The notes: generated by a model from the letters alone, not told the origin. A DNA stretch of 64,000 nt from Rhodomicrobium vannielii ATCC 17100 (GCF_000166055.1 NC_014664.1:2114001-2178000), one strand, 5' to 3'; counted from the stretch's first letter, positions 18,874 to 28,582 are shown. Translations and numbers: made by a program.

Positions 18874-18889
18874 TGTCAGACTTCACACA
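18874..18889. promoter_or_regulatory. NifA upstream activator site (TGT-N10-ACA), second copy
   Basis: Exact TGT (18874-18876), ten bases, ACA (18887-18889), centred 21 bases (two helical turns) from the first site, so both would face the same side of the DNA. It overlaps the 3' end of the receiver-domain gene. Confidence 0.75.
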
Positions 18890-19332
18890 CCGGAACCAGT
18901 CCTTGGTATGCGCGGAAAGAGCTGCACCTTCGGCTTCGTGCTGAGGCGGCCGAGCAGGATGTCGGTCTGTCGCCGGACGGCCTCGATGGTCAGCGGATGA
19001 GCAATGATCGCGTGCGCTCCCGCACCCACCCAGGTTTTGGCGTCGCCGCTGTCCTTCTCTTCCACGACTATGGCGACTTTGGCGCCGGGCAAGCGATAGG
19101 CGATATCCTGAAGAACGGACAGCCCCTGCGCCTTCACAAGAGCGGCATCGACGAGCAGCAGATCCGGCTTCCATTCCGCACCCTTCTCGAAGGCCGCCTC
19201 GATGTCGCGCAACTCGTGCGTCTCGTTCCCGTCGGTCAGCATGAATGTCAGGATCGCACTCGTCACCTCGTCGCCCGATACGACGAAGACGCGCTTGTTA
19301 TCCGTTCGCGATGTGTCGACGCCGATACGCAT
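18883..19332 (-). CDS. Degenerate response-regulator receiver-domain protein
   Basis: A 149-aa single-domain CheY-like protein. The beta/alpha pattern is clear: KRVFVVSGDEVTS (acidic pair D21/E22), PDLLLVDAAL with phosphoacceptor-type D62, VAIVVEE, and GAHAIIAHPL. At the last position His112 replaces the conserved Lys, and the Thr/Ser site after the fourth strand is Glu, so normal phosphorylation switching is doubtful. It has no output domain. It is divergent from nifH with 378 bases between starts and shares that regulatory region. Inference: a nif-associated signalling or adaptor protein of unknown partner. Confidence 0.7.
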   Translation of the reverse strand: MRIGVDTSRTDNKRVFVVSGDEVTSAILTFMLTDGNETHELRDIEAAFEKGAEWKPDLLLVDAALVKAQGLSVLQDIAYRLPGAKVAIVVEEKDSGDAKTWVGAGAHAIIAHPLTIEAVRRQTDILLGRLSTKPKVQLFPRIPRTGSGV

Positions 19333-19380
19333 CGTGTCTTCTCCCTGCTGATGGCCGATGACGATAATCTATCGCAATCC

Positions 19381-19396
19381 TGCAATTTCCGCGCCC
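19381..19396 (-). promoter_or_regulatory. Possible sigma-54 promoter of the receiver gene
   Basis: On the minus strand GGGCGC-GGAAA-TTGCA keeps the GG-N10-GC core with two departures from TGGCAC. It points toward the receiver gene (start 19332). The NifA-type site at 19442-19457 lies about 46 bases upstream; the one at 19413 is only about 17 bases away. Confidence 0.4.
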
Positions 19397-19412
19397 GTTC
19401 GCTTTCGGTGCC

Positions 19413-19428
19413 TGTCCGTTTTCATACA
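19413..19428. promoter_or_regulatory. NifA upstream activator site 1 (nifH promoter)
   Basis: Exact TGT (19413-19415), ten bases, ACA (19426-19428), about 95 bases upstream of the nifH -24 element. Being palindromic, it could serve both nifH and the divergent receiver gene. Confidence 0.75.
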
Positions 19429-19441
19429 CGCAGGCGCGGCG

Positions 19442-19457
19442 TGTCGGCTTTGAAACA
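19442..19457. promoter_or_regulatory. NifA upstream activator site 2 (nifH promoter)
   Basis: Exact TGT (19442-19444), ten bases, ACA (19455-19457), about 66 bases upstream of the nifH -24 element and 29 bases from site 1. Confidence 0.8.
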
Positions 19458-19523
19458 CGTCCGCGGAGCCGCCTTTTGCGACATTCTAACGTTAAGTCCT
19501 TTTTAGAACGGTTCTTTCGGGAT

Positions 19524-19539
19524 TGGCACGCCGCTTGCT
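19524..19539 (+). promoter_or_regulatory. Sigma-54 (-24/-12) promoter of nifH
   Basis: TGGCAC (19524-19529), five bases, TTGCT (19535-19539), an exact match to the sigma-54 consensus. The predicted start near 19550 gives a leader of about 160 bases before ATG 19711. No gene was seen in that leader. Confidence 0.92.
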
Positions 19540-19698
19540 CTTAATGGGCTGCGGGCGAGGAACTGCCAGATGCTCCGCCCTTTCGAGGAGCAAAAGCCCC
19601 GCACCTGAGCTGTTGGCGACGGCGCTCGTTGGGCGTTTCGATCACTGGCGATGAATACGCTTCCGGCCGACTGGCCGGTTGCGACACGTACGGACTGA

Positions 19699-20589
<891 letters not shown>

Positions 20590-20594
20590 CCCTC

Positions 20595-20651
20595 GGGCCG
20601 CAAGGCCCATTCGCTAAGCGTCCCCGTCAGCCCCTGCCAGAGGGCTGACGG
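20595..20651 (+). other. nifH-nifD intergenic stem-loops
   Basis: A small GGGCC/GGCCC hairpin (20595-20608) is followed by a perfect 10-bp stem, CCGTCAGCCC (20624-20633) / GGGCTGACGG (20642-20651), with an 8-base loop and no T-run. Structures here in other diazotrophs stabilise or enrich the nifH transcript; that role is inferred. Confidence 0.65.
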
Positions 20652-20686
20652 TAGGAACGCAAAACCCAGTTTGAAAGGCTAGCGGC

Positions 20687-22144
20687 ATGAGCCTGGGACT
20701 CGCAGAATCAGAAGATCTGAAGGCTAAGAACAAGGCACTTGTTGAAGAAGTGCTGAAGGTTTATCCGGACAAGACGGCAAAGCGTCGTGCGAAGCATCTT
20801 GGTGTTTACCAGAACGGCAAACCCGACTGCGGCGTGAAGTCCAACATCAAGTCGATCCCCGGCGTCATGACAATCCGCGGCTGCGCTTACGCAGGCTCGA
20901 AGGGCGTGGTGTGGGGTCCGATCAAGGACATGATTCATATCAGCCACGGCCCGGTGGGCTGCGGTCAGTATTCCTGGGGTTCGCGCCGCAACTATTACGT
21001 CGGCACGACGGGCATCGACAGCTTCGGCACGATGCAGTTTACTTCGGACTTCCAGGAAAATGACATCGTCTTCGGCGGCGACAAGAAGCTCTCCAAGCTG
21101 ATGGACGAAGTTCAGGAGCTTTTCCCGCTCAATAAGGGCCTTTCGGTGCAGTCCGAATGTCCGATCGGTCTTATCGGCGACGACATCGAAGCTGTCTCGA
21201 AGAAGAAGTCGAAGGAATATGGCGGCAAGCCGATCGTTCCGGTCCGCTGCGAAGGATTCCGCGGCGTGTCTCAGTCGCTCGGTCACCATATCGCGAACGA
21301 CGCGGTTCGGGACTGGGTCTTCGACAAGGCTGAAGGCAAGCCCGCGCGCTTCGAAGCCACGGAATACGACATCGCCATCCTCGCCGACTACAACATCGGC
21401 GGCGACGCCTGGGCCTCGCGCATTCTGCTCGAAGAAATGGGCCTCCGCGTTGTTGCGCAGTGGTCGGGCGACGGCACGATTGCCGAGCTTGAAGCCACGC
21501 CCCGCGCGAAGCTGAACGTGCTGCACTGCTACCGTTCGATGAACTATGTGGCGCGCCACATGGAAGAAAAGTACGGGGTGCCGTGGGTTGAGTACAACTT
21601 CTTTGGTCCGACGAAGATCCTTGAGTCGCTGCGCAAGATCGCCGCTCAGTTCGACGACAAGATCAAGGAAAACGCCGAGAAGGTCATCGCGAAGTACCAG
21701 CCGCTTATGGATGCGGTCGTCGCGAAGTATCGCCCGCGCCTCGAAGGCAAGAAGGTGATGCTGTACGTCGGCGGCCTGCGTCCTCGTCACGTCATCGGCG
21801 CTTACGAAGATCTCGGCATGGAAGTGGTCGGCACGGGCTACGAGTTCGCGCACAACGACGACTACCAGCGCACGACGCACTATATCAAGGACGGCACGCT
21901 CGTTTACGACGACGTCACTGCCTACGAGCTTGAGAAGTTCGTCGAAGCGATCAAGCCGGACCTCGTCGGCTCGGGCATCAAGGAAAAGTATGTCTTCCAG
22001 AAGATGGGCATTCCCTTCCGCCAGATGCACTCGTGGGACTACTCGGGTCCGTATCACGGCTACGACGGCTTCGCGATCTTCGCTCGCGACATGGATATGG
22101 CGATCAACTCGCCGGTCTGGAACCTGACAAAGGCGCCGTTCTAA
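20687..22144 (+). CDS. nifD: Nitrogenase MoFe protein alpha chain
   Basis: A 485-aa subunit carrying FeMo-co. P-cluster ligands Cys66 (RGCAYAG), Cys92 (PVGCGQY) and Cys158 (QSECPIG), the FeMo-co ligand Cys281 (LHCYRSM), the substrate-pocket His200 (SLGHH) and the homocitrate-side His in [13 protein letters not shown] are all in place. Family-typical length. Stem-loops on both sides of the gene suggest transcript processing between nifH, nifD and nifK. Confidence 0.98.
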   Translation: MSLGLAESEDLKAKNKALVEEVLKVYPDKTAKRRAKHLGVYQNGKPDCGVKSNIKSIPGVMTIRGCAYAGSKGVVWGPIKDMIHISHGPVGCGQYSWGSRRNYYVGTTGIDSFGTMQFTSDFQENDIVFGGDKKLSKLMDEVQELFPLNKGLSVQSECPIGLIGDDIEAVSKKKSKEYGGKPIVPVRCEGFRGVSQSLGHHIANDAVRDWVFDKAEGKPARFEATEYDIAILADYNIGGDAWASRILLEEMGLRVVAQWSGDGTIAELEATPRAKLNVLHCYRSMNYVARHMEEKYGVPWVEYNFFGPTKILESLRKIAAQFDDKIKENAEKVIAKYQPLMDAVVAKYRPRLEGKKVMLYVGGLRPRHVIGAYEDLGMEVVGTGYEFAHNDDYQRTTHYIKDGTLVYDDVTAYELEKFVEAIKPDLVGSGIKEKYVFQKMGIPFRQMHSWDYSGPYHGYDGFAIFARDMDMAINSPVWNLTKAPF

Positions 22145-22171
22145 GCCGGAACGAACGATTCACACGCGAAA

Positions 22172-22202
22172 GCGGTCCGCCCTCGCTGAGGGCGGAGACC
22201 GC
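22172..22202 (+). other. nifD-nifK intergenic hairpin
   Basis: GCGGT-CCGCCCTC pairs with GAGGGCGG-AG-ACCGC with a 2-base bulge; no T-run follows. It lies in a 105-base spacer before nifK. A likely transcript-stability element. Confidence 0.55.
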
Positions 22203-22249
22203 GAACCGGAGCGGCTTGCCCGCGAGCTGAGAGATTCAAGGATCACACA

Positions 22250-23809
22250 ATGGTTCAGAATGCAGAAAACGTCGTTGACCATTTCCAACTATTCCGTGGA
22301 CCGGAATACCGGGAAATGTTCAAGAACAAGCGCGACAACTTCGAAAACGGCACTCCCGATGAGGAAGTGAATCGCGTTGCCGAATGGACGAAGACGGTTG
22401 AATACCAGGAGAAGAACTTCGCTCGCGAAGCTCTGACGATCAACCCGGCGAAGGCCTGCCAGCCTCTCGGCGCGGTGTTCGCGGCGGTCGGCTTCGAGGG
22501 CACGCTGCCCTTCGTCCACGGTTCGCAGGGCTGCGTGGCGTACTATCGCTCGCACTTCTCCCGCCACTTCAAGGAGCCGACCTCTGCGGTTTCCTCGTCG
22601 ATGACGGAAGACGCGGCGGTGTTCGGCGGTCTTACCAACATGGTGGACGGCCTTTCCAACGCCTACAACATGTACAAGCCGAAGATGATCGCGGTTTCCA
22701 CCACCTGCATGGCGGAAGTCATCGGCGACGACCTGAACGCCTTCATCAAGACGTCGCGCGAAAAAGGGTCCATCCCGATGGACTACGACGTGACGTTCGC
22801 TCATACGCCTGCGTTCGTCGGCAGCCACATCACCGGCTACGACAACACCATGAAGGGCGTGGTCGAATATTTCTGGGGCGGCAAGGCCGGTCTCGCGCCG
22901 AAGCTTGAGCGCACCCCGAACGAGTCGATCAACTTCTTCGGCGGCTTCGACGGCTACACGGTCGGAAACCTCCGCGAAGTGAAGCGCATCTTCGACCTGA
23001 TCGGCGCCGATTACACCATCATCGGCGATAACAGCGATGTGTGGGATACGCCGGCTGATGGCGAATACCGCATGTATGACGGCGGCACGAAGCTTGAAGA
23101 CGTCGCCAACGCGGTGAACGCCAAGGCCACGATCTCCATGCAGCAATACTGCACGGAAAAGACGCTCGACTACATCAAGACGTGGGGCCAGGAAACCGTT
23201 GCGCTCAATCATCCGATTGGCGTGGCTGGCACCGACAAGTTCCTGATGGAAGTTTCGCGCCTCACCGGCAAGCCGATCCCGGATGCGCTGAAGAAGGAGC
23301 GCGGCCGCCTCGTCGACGCGATCGCCGACTCGCACAACCACATCCACGGCAAGAAGTTCGCGATTTACGGCGATCCGGATCTCTGCCTTGGCGTCGCTGC
23401 GTTCCTGCTCGAACTCGGTGCGGAGCCGACCACGATCCTGTCCACCAACGGCGGCAAGTCGTGGGAAAAGAAGGTTCGCGAACTCCTCGCCTCCTCGCCC
23501 TACGGCAAGGATTGCGAAGTGTATGCGGGCAAGGATCTCTGGCACATGCGCTCGCTGCTCTTCACGCGCCCGGTCGATTTCCTCATCGGAAACACCTATG
23601 GCAAGTACCTTGAGCGCGACACCGGCACGCCGCTGATCCGTCTCGGCTTCCCGATCTTCGATCGCCACCATCTGCACCGCTACCCGGTGTGGGGCTATCA
23701 GGGCGCGCTGAACGTCCTCGTCTGGATCCTCGACAAGGTCTTCAGCGAGATGGACGCTCACTCGAACGTGGCCGGCAAGACCGACATCAGCTTCGACATC
23801 ATCCGCTAA
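22250..23809 (+). CDS. nifK: Nitrogenase MoFe protein beta chain
   Basis: A 519-aa partner of NifD forming the alpha2-beta2 MoFe protein. P-cluster ligands Cys70 (AKACQPLG), Cys95 (GSQGCVAY) and Cys153 (STTCMAE) are present, as is the N-terminal extension typical of Mo-type beta chains (about 50 residues before the cluster region). Ends in SFDIIR with TAA 23807-23809, followed by a stem-loop before nifE. Confidence 0.98.
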   Translation: MVQNAENVVDHFQLFRGPEYREMFKNKRDNFENGTPDEEVNRVAEWTKTVEYQEKNFAREALTINPAKACQPLGAVFAAVGFEGTLPFVHGSQGCVAYYRSHFSRHFKEPTSAVSSSMTEDAAVFGGLTNMVDGLSNAYNMYKPKMIAVSTTCMAEVIGDDLNAFIKTSREKGSIPMDYDVTFAHTPAFVGSHITGYDNTMKGVVEYFWGGKAGLAPKLERTPNESINFFGGFDGYTVGNLREVKRIFDLIGADYTIIGDNSDVWDTPADGEYRMYDGGTKLEDVANAVNAKATISMQQYCTEKTLDYIKTWGQETVALNHPIGVAGTDKFLMEVSRLTGKPIPDALKKERGRLVDAIADSHNHIHGKKFAIYGDPDLCLGVAAFLLELGAEPTTILSTNGGKSWEKKVRELLASSPYGKDCEVYAGKDLWHMRSLLFTRPVDFLIGNTYGKYLERDTGTPLIRLGFPIFDRHHLHRYPVWGYQGALNVLVWILDKVFSEMDAHSNVAGKTDISFDIIR

Positions 23810-23818
23810 GCGATATGC

Positions 23819-23843
23819 GATGGCCCGCTTCCCGCGGGCCATC
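23819..23843 (+). other. nifK-nifE intergenic hairpin
   Basis: A perfect 10-bp stem, GATGGCCCGC (23819-23828) / GCGGGCCATC (23834-23843), with a 5-base loop and no T-run. Its position suggests attenuation between the structural genes and the cofactor-assembly genes nifEN. Confidence 0.6.
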
Positions 23844-23885
23844 GCCGGAATACGCGGTTTCGGCCGCAAGCCTTCGGAGATTTGC

Positions 23886-25562
23886 ATGAGCACGGTGGCG
23901 AACAAGATCCAGGACGTTTTCAACGAACCCGGCTGCGACATCAATCAGGGCAAATCCCAGAAGGAGCGCAAGAAGGGTTGCTCGAAAGCGTTGCAGCCCG
24001 GCGGAGCCGCTGGCGGATGCGCGTTTGACGGCGCAAAGATCGCGCTTCAGCCCATCACCGACGTCGCCCACCTCGTGCACGGCCCCATCGCCTGCGAGGG
24101 CAATTCCTGGGACAACAGACATTCCTCTTCATCGGGCTCGCAGCTCTACCGCATGAGCTTCACCACCGACATGAGCGAGCAGGATGTGATTTTCGGCGGC
24201 GAAAAGCGTCTCTGGAAATCCATCAAGGAAATCGTCGAGAAATACGCACCCCCTGCCGTCTTCGTGTACCAGACCTGCGTGCCCGCCATGATTGGCGACG
24301 ACATCGACGCGGTCTGCAAGAAGGCGAGCGAGAAATTCGGCACGCCGTGCATTCCGGTGCAGGCCCCCGGCTTCGTCGGCTCGAAGAGCCTCGGCAACAA
24401 GCTCGGCGGCGAAGCGCTTCTCGATCACGTCATCGGCACGCAGGAGCCGGACTACACGACGCCCTACGACATCAACATCATCGGCGAATACAATCTCGTC
24501 GGCGAATTGTGGCAGGTGAAGCCGCTCCTCGACGAACTCGGCATCCGCATCCTCGCCTCCATCTCCGGCGACGCGAAATATCATGAAGTCGCCCGCTCGC
24601 ACCGCGCCAAGGCCGCGATGATGGTGTGCAGCCGCGCCATGATCAACGTCGCGCGCAAGATGGAAGAGCGCTACGGCATTCCGTTCTTCGAGGGATCGTT
24701 CTACGGCATCGGCGACATGAGCGACACGCTCCGCCAGATGGCCGCGCTTCTCGTGAAGCAGGGCGCACCCGACGACATCCTCGCCCGCACCGAAGCGGTG
24801 ATCGAGCGCGAGGAAAAGAAGGCCTGGGCCAGCATCGCGACCTTCCGTGAGCGGCTTCTCGGCAAGCGCGTTCTCCTCATCACGGGCGGCGTGAAAAGCT
24901 GGTCGATGGTCGCCGCACTTCAGGAAGGCGGCATGGAGATCGCTGGCACCAGCGTGAAGAAGTCCACGAAAGAGGACAAGGAAAAGATCAAGGAGATCAT
25001 GGGCCAGGACGCGCACATGATCGAAGACATGAAGCCGCGCGAGATGTACGCGATGCTGAAGGAAGCGAAGGCCGACATCATGCTGTCGGGCGGCCGCTCC
25101 CAGTTCGTCGCGCTGAAGGCGAAGATGCCGTGGCTCGACATCAATCAGGAGCGCCACTACGCCTATGCGGGCTATGTCGGCATGGTGGAACTCGTCCGCC
25201 AGATCGACAAGGCGCTGTCCAATCCCGTCTGGCAGCAGGTCCGCACAGCCGCGCCGTGGGATGAGGTGAGTTGGGAGACGCGCGCCGATGAGGCGAACGC
25301 CGCCGAAGCCGCCGCGCTTGCGGCCAACGCCGAGGCGAAGGCCAAGGCGGACCGCGCGAAGATCCTCTGCAACTGCAACGGCGTCGAAACCGGCTTCGTC
25401 GAAGACATCATCCGCGCGAACAAGCTGACGCGCGCCGAGGATGTCGCCGCCTATGTGAAGATCGGCACCGGCTGCAAATCCTGCGCCCCGCATCTCGACG
25501 CGCTTCTCAAACGCATCAACGACACGGACGTCGTCCCCGCCAACACCAACAAGGCTGCGTGA
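23886..25562 (+). CDS. nifE: FeMo-cofactor scaffold NifE with C-terminal BFD-like [2Fe-2S] domain
   Basis: A 558-aa NifD paralogue that with NifN receives NifB-co for FeMo-co maturation. Cluster-site cysteines are in KGCSKAL, PIACEGN and YQTCVPAMIGDD. The usual NifE core ends near residue 460. After an Ala-rich linker comes a bacterioferritin-associated-ferredoxin-like domain (about 493-548) with C495-x-C497 and C530-xx-C533 (ILCNCNG, TGCKSCAPH). Similar tails occur in several alphaproteobacterial NifE. ATG 23886 follows CGGAG; the frame is open further upstream, but that part encodes the hairpin. nifN starts 7 bases after the stop. Confidence 0.95.
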   Translation: MSTVANKIQDVFNEPGCDINQGKSQKERKKGCSKALQPGGAAGGCAFDGAKIALQPITDVAHLVHGPIACEGNSWDNRHSSSSGSQLYRMSFTTDMSEQDVIFGGEKRLWKSIKEIVEKYAPPAVFVYQTCVPAMIGDDIDAVCKKASEKFGTPCIPVQAPGFVGSKSLGNKLGGEALLDHVIGTQEPDYTTPYDINIIGEYNLVGELWQVKPLLDELGIRILASISGDAKYHEVARSHRAKAAMMVCSRAMINVARKMEERYGIPFFEGSFYGIGDMSDTLRQMAALLVKQGAPDDILARTEAVIEREEKKAWASIATFRERLLGKRVLLITGGVKSWSMVAALQEGGMEIAGTSVKKSTKEDKEKIKEIMGQDAHMIEDMKPREMYAMLKEAKADIMLSGGRSQFVALKAKMPWLDINQERHYAYAGYVGMVELVRQIDKALSNPVWQQVRTAAPWDEVSWETRADEANAAEAAALAANAEAKAKADRAKILCNCNGVETGFVEDIIRANKLTRAEDVAAYVKIGTGCKSCAPHLDALLKRINDTDVVPANTNKAA

Positions 25563-25569
25563 GGACACA

Positions 25570-26952
25570 ATGGCGCGCATTGAACTCTCGAAGAAAGCCT
25601 GCTCTGTCAATCCGCTGAAGATGAGCCAGCCCGTTGGCGGTGCGCTTGCCTTCCTCGGCCTCAACAAATGCATGCCGCTTCTGCACGGTAGCCAGGGCTG
25701 CACGTCATTCGGGCTTGTGCTGTTCGTGCGCCATTTCCGCGAGGCGATCCCGATGCAGACGACCGCCATGAGCGAGGTTTCGACCGTGCTCGGCGGCTTC
25801 GAGAACGTCGAACAGGCCATCGTCACCATCGCGACCCGCACGAAGCCGGAGGTCATCGGCATCTGCTCGACGGGCGTTACCGAGATCAAGGGCGACGACG
25901 TCGACGGCTTCCTGAAGCTCGTGCGGCAGAACCATCCCGAACTCGACCACGTCAAGCTCGTCTACGTCTCCACGCCCGACTTCGAGGGCGCGTTTGAGGA
26001 CGGCTGGCGTAAGGCCGTCACGCGCATGGTGGAGCAGCTTGTCGATACGCCGCCGCCGGGCGTCGCGCGCGAGGCGAACCGCGTGAACATCCTGCCCGGC
26101 TCGCATCTGACGCCGGGCGACCTCGACGAACTGCGCGACATCTGCGAGGCTTTCGGCCTCGAACCGACCTTCCTGCCGGACCTGTCCGGCTCGCTCGACG
26201 GCCATATGCCCGAGGAATTCTCTCCGACCACCATCGGCGGCGCGAGCGTAAACGACATCGCACGCATGGGCCGCGCGGCCTTCACCATCGCCGTCGGTGA
26301 GCAGATGCGCGACGCCGCCGTTGCGCTCGAAGCGAAGACGGGCGTGCCGTTCCGCGTGTTCGACCGCCTGACCGGGCTCGCACCGAACGACGCGCTCATG
26401 GCGCTGCTGATGAAGATCAGCGGCCGCCCCGCGCCGAACAAGATCAAGCGCCAGCGCTCGCAGCTTCTCGACGCCATGCTCGACGGGCATTTCTCCTTCG
26501 GCGGCAAGACCGTCGCGGTTGGCGCGGAGCCGGACCTGCTCTTCAGCATCGCGAGCTTCCTAACCGAGATGGGCGCGACCGTGGGCGCGGCAGTCACTTC
26601 GACGCAATCGCCGATCCTTCACAAGGTGCCGGCTGAGGAAGTGCTCGTCGGAGACCTTGAGGATTTCGAGCACCGCGCGAAGGGCATGGACCTTCTCGTA
26701 ACGCACAGCCACGGGCGACAGGCCTCGGAGCGCTTGCGTATACCGCTGTTCCGCTACGGCCTGCCGACCTTCGACCGGCTCGGCGCGGCGCATCGCGTCT
26801 CCGTCGGCTATCGCGGCACGCGTTCGCTGATCTTCGATATCGGGAACGTCTTCATGAGTGAAATTCACGAAGCGACGCCCGACACCTGGGCTGATAAGTT
26901 GGCATCGCACGGCGAGGGTAGCCATGATGATACGCAGACTGCGGCTCATTGA
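25570..26952 (+). CDS. nifN: FeMo-cofactor scaffold NifN
   Basis: A 460-aa NifK paralogue, partner of NifE. It keeps the cluster-site Cys in HGSQGCTSFG and begins with ARIELSKKACSVNPLKMSQPV, the usual NifN N-terminus without the NifK extension. The third P-cluster-type Cys of NifK is replaced (ICSTGVTEIKGDD), as expected for a scaffold. GAGGACACA precedes ATG 25570. The last 29 bases overlap nifX in another frame. Confidence 0.95.
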   Translation: MARIELSKKACSVNPLKMSQPVGGALAFLGLNKCMPLLHGSQGCTSFGLVLFVRHFREAIPMQTTAMSEVSTVLGGFENVEQAIVTIATRTKPEVIGICSTGVTEIKGDDVDGFLKLVRQNHPELDHVKLVYVSTPDFEGAFEDGWRKAVTRMVEQLVDTPPPGVAREANRVNILPGSHLTPGDLDELRDICEAFGLEPTFLPDLSGSLDGHMPEEFSPTTIGGASVNDIARMGRAAFTIAVGEQMRDAAVALEAKTGVPFRVFDRLTGLAPNDALMALLMKISGRPAPNKIKRQRSQLLDAMLDGHFSFGGKTVAVGAEPDLLFSIASFLTEMGATVGAAVTSTQSPILHKVPAEEVLVGDLEDFEHRAKGMDLLVTHSHGRQASERLRIPLFRYGLPTFDRLGAAHRVSVGYRGTRSLIFDIGNVFMSEIHEATPDTWADKLASHGEGSHDDTQTAAH

Positions 26953-27412
26953 TCCCGATGCCAGCGAAGAAAAGACGATCAAGGAAAGGCCGGGCGCTAT
27001 GAAAGTAGCTTTTGCAACCCAAGACTTGAAGCGCGTGGATTCACATTTCGGGTGGTCGCCGAACATAGCGGTGTATGAGATTTCCGCCGAGGACTCGAAG
27101 CTCGCGGAAGTGTTCGTGTTCGAGCCGACCGGGCAGGACGGCAACGACGACAAGCTCGCGCCGAAGATCGAGGCGATCAAGGATTGCGCGATCCTCTACG
27201 TCACGTCGATCGGCGGCTCAGGCGCTGCGCGCGCGGTACAGGCGGGCCTGCATCCGATCAAGCTCCAGCAGCCGGAAGCCATCGAAGACCTCATCGCCAA
27301 GCTTCAGACCGTTCTGAAGGGCAACCCGCCCCCGTGGCTGCGCAAGGCGCTGCTCAAGGGCAAGGAACGCAAGCTCGATTTCGAAGACGAGGAGGAAGCG
27401 ATTCATGGCTGA
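26924..27412 (+). CDS. nifX: FeMo-cofactor carrier NifX
   Basis: A 162-aa member of the NifX/NafY/NifB-C superfamily that binds NifB-co or VK-cluster between NifB, NifEN and apo-nitrogenase. The family core starts at [20 protein letters not shown] and continues through [19 protein letters not shown] to [14 protein letters not shown]. The start is placed at ATG 26924 (after GCGAGGGTAG, inside nifN) because the MIRRLRLI opening is typical of alphaproteobacterial NifX. It ends 8 bases into the next gene. Confidence 0.9.
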   Translation: MMIRRLRLIDPDASEEKTIKERPGAMKVAFATQDLKRVDSHFGWSPNIAVYEISAEDSKLAEVFVFEPTGQDGNDDKLAPKIEAIKDCAILYVTSIGGSGAARAVQAGLHPIKLQQPEAIEDLIAKLQTVLKGNPPPWLRKALLKGKERKLDFEDEEEAIHG

Positions 27413-27869
27413 CGCAGCGACGGTCGAAAAGGATCTCACGAAATCGGTGTTCTTCACCGAACTGGTGAAGCAGTGGCGCGCGCAGGACTCCTACGGCGCG
27501 TGGGACAAGAAGACTGATCTCGAATTGCTTGAGCCGTACATTCTCGACAAGGAGAAGCGCAAGCAGGTTCCGATCATGGGCGACCCCGATCCGGAGACGA
27601 TCTGGCGGCTCGAAATCTTCTATAACGCCGTGGGCCTTTCGATCGAACGCGCGACCGGCATCATGGTCTCGCCCATCATGAAGATGCATCACGAGGGCTT
27701 CGGCCGCATGGTGCTGACCGCGGGCCGCCTTGTCGTCGTCAACAAGCATCTGCGCGACGTGCATCGCTTCGGCTTCGACAACTACGAGAAGCTCGTTTCG
27801 GACGGCGAGAAGCTCGTCGCGTCCGCCGTCGAGATGATCGAGAAGTTTCCCGAAGTGGCGAAGTACTGA
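27405..27869 (+). CDS. NifX-associated nitrogen fixation protein (DUF269)
   Basis: A 154-aa protein of the DUF269 family found directly after nifX in most Mo-nitrogenase operons. Typical segments are [42 protein letters not shown] and [25 protein letters not shown]. Biochemical role unknown. It overlaps nifX by 8 bases with a good GAGGAGGAAG site inside nifX. Confidence 0.92.
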   Translation: MADAATVEKDLTKSVFFTELVKQWRAQDSYGAWDKKTDLELLEPYILDKEKRKQVPIMGDPDPETIWRLEIFYNAVGLSIERATGIMVSPIMKMHHEGFGRMVLTAGRLVVVNKHLRDVHRFGFDNYEKLVSDGEKLVASAVEMIEKFPEVAKY

Positions 27870-27882
27870 GGAGACACGCGGC

Positions 27883-28083
27883 ATGAGCACTATCGAAGAG
27901 TTGAAGGCGGAGCTGAAGAAGCTTTCGGCCAAGGCCACGCAGTCAAAGATGGACCTGCATGACCTTTCGGAAGAATTGCCGATCAACTGGCAGCAGATCA
28001 TGGACGTGGCGCAGAAGGCTCATGACGCTTATGCGATCCTCGAAAAGAAGCGCGCGGAGCTGAAGCAGCTCGAAGCCGCGTAA
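27883..28083 (+). CDS. Small nif-associated helical protein (DUF683, CCE_0567 family)
   Basis: A 66-aa all-helical, Lys/Glu-rich protein. The sequence IEELKAELKKLSAKATQSKMDLHDLSEELPINW followed by a long second helix matches the DUF683 family, whose cyanobacterial member CCE_0567 is a metal-binding helical hairpin in the nif cluster. It follows the DUF269 gene by 13 bases after a GAGGAGACACG ribosome site. Confidence 0.9.
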   Translation: MSTIEELKAELKKLSAKATQSKMDLHDLSEELPINWQQIMDVAQKAHDAYAILEKKRAELKQLEAA

Positions 28084-28094
28084 GCAACAATACC

Positions 28095-28121
28095 GAAGCG
28101 GGCGCGCGTTACGCCCGCTTC
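28095..28121 (+). other. Strong stem-loop after the nifHDKENX transcription unit
   Basis: Perfect 10-bp stem GAAGCGGGCG (28095-28104) / CGCCCGCTTC (28112-28121), 7-base loop, 12 bases after the DUF683 stop. No T-run, so it is either an attenuator, a 3'-end stabiliser or a rho-assisted end. Confidence 0.55.
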
Positions 28122-28209
28122 AAAGCCGAAAGGCAAACAATCGCGGACAGGTTCGCAAGGCCGGCAGAAAGGCCGGTCCTGCGATTTGCCATGTCCAAAT
28201 TCAAATTTA

Positions 28210-28240
28210 GAGCGCCTCTAATTCCAGTTCCAAGGCGCTC
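28210..28240 (+). other. Inverted repeat upstream of fdxB
   Basis: GAGCGCCT (28210-28217) / AGGCGCTC (28233-28240) with a 15-base A/T-rich loop, 34 bases before fdxB. No sigma-54 or TGT-N10-ACA element was found in 28084-28273. The repeat could be an operator or part of a leader. Confidence 0.4.
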
Positions 28241-28273
28241 GGCGAAACTCTCTAGACTGAAGGAAAAGCGCAC

Positions 28274-28582
28274 ATGGCAAACTTGACACGCGACGGCCGC
28301 GAGTGGGACCCGCAATTTCTTATCGAAATCAATCCAGAAACCTGTATCGGCTGCGGCCGCTGCTTCAAGGTGTGCGACCGCAGTGTCATGACGCTGAAGG
28401 GCGTCACGGACGAAGGCGAACTCGTCACCCTCAACGGCGATGACGACGAGGATTGCGACGACGAATTCGAGCGCAAGATCATGGTCCTGTCGGACGCCGG
28501 CAACTGCATCGGTTGCAGCGCATGCCATCGCGTCTGCCCGCGCGCCTGCCAGACGTTCTCGACGACCCCGCCGGCGCTTTGA
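28274..28582 (+). CDS. fdxB: Nif-specific ferredoxin III (2[4Fe-4S])
   Basis: A 102-aa ferredoxin with two cluster motifs: ETCIGCGRCFKVCDR (residues about 23-37) and GNCIGCSACHRVCPRAC (about 77-93). The acidic insert between them (NGDDDEDCDDEFE) is characteristic of FdxB/FdxN-like nif ferredoxins. It probably supplies electrons to nitrogenase or to cofactor biosynthesis enzymes. The ribosome site GAAGGAAAAG is strong. It lies between the DUF683 gene and nifQ, the usual alphaproteobacterial order. Confidence 0.92.
   Translation: MANLTRDGREWDPQFLIEINPETCIGCGRCFKVCDRSVMTLKGVTDEGELVTLNGDDDEDCDDEFERKIMVLSDAGNCIGCSACHRVCPRACQTFSTTPPAL

Noticed and set aside
18832-19506. Plus-strand open frame opposite the receiver gene
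   Set aside because: The minus-strand product shows a receiver fold pattern, while this frame has none and reads through the NifA sites.
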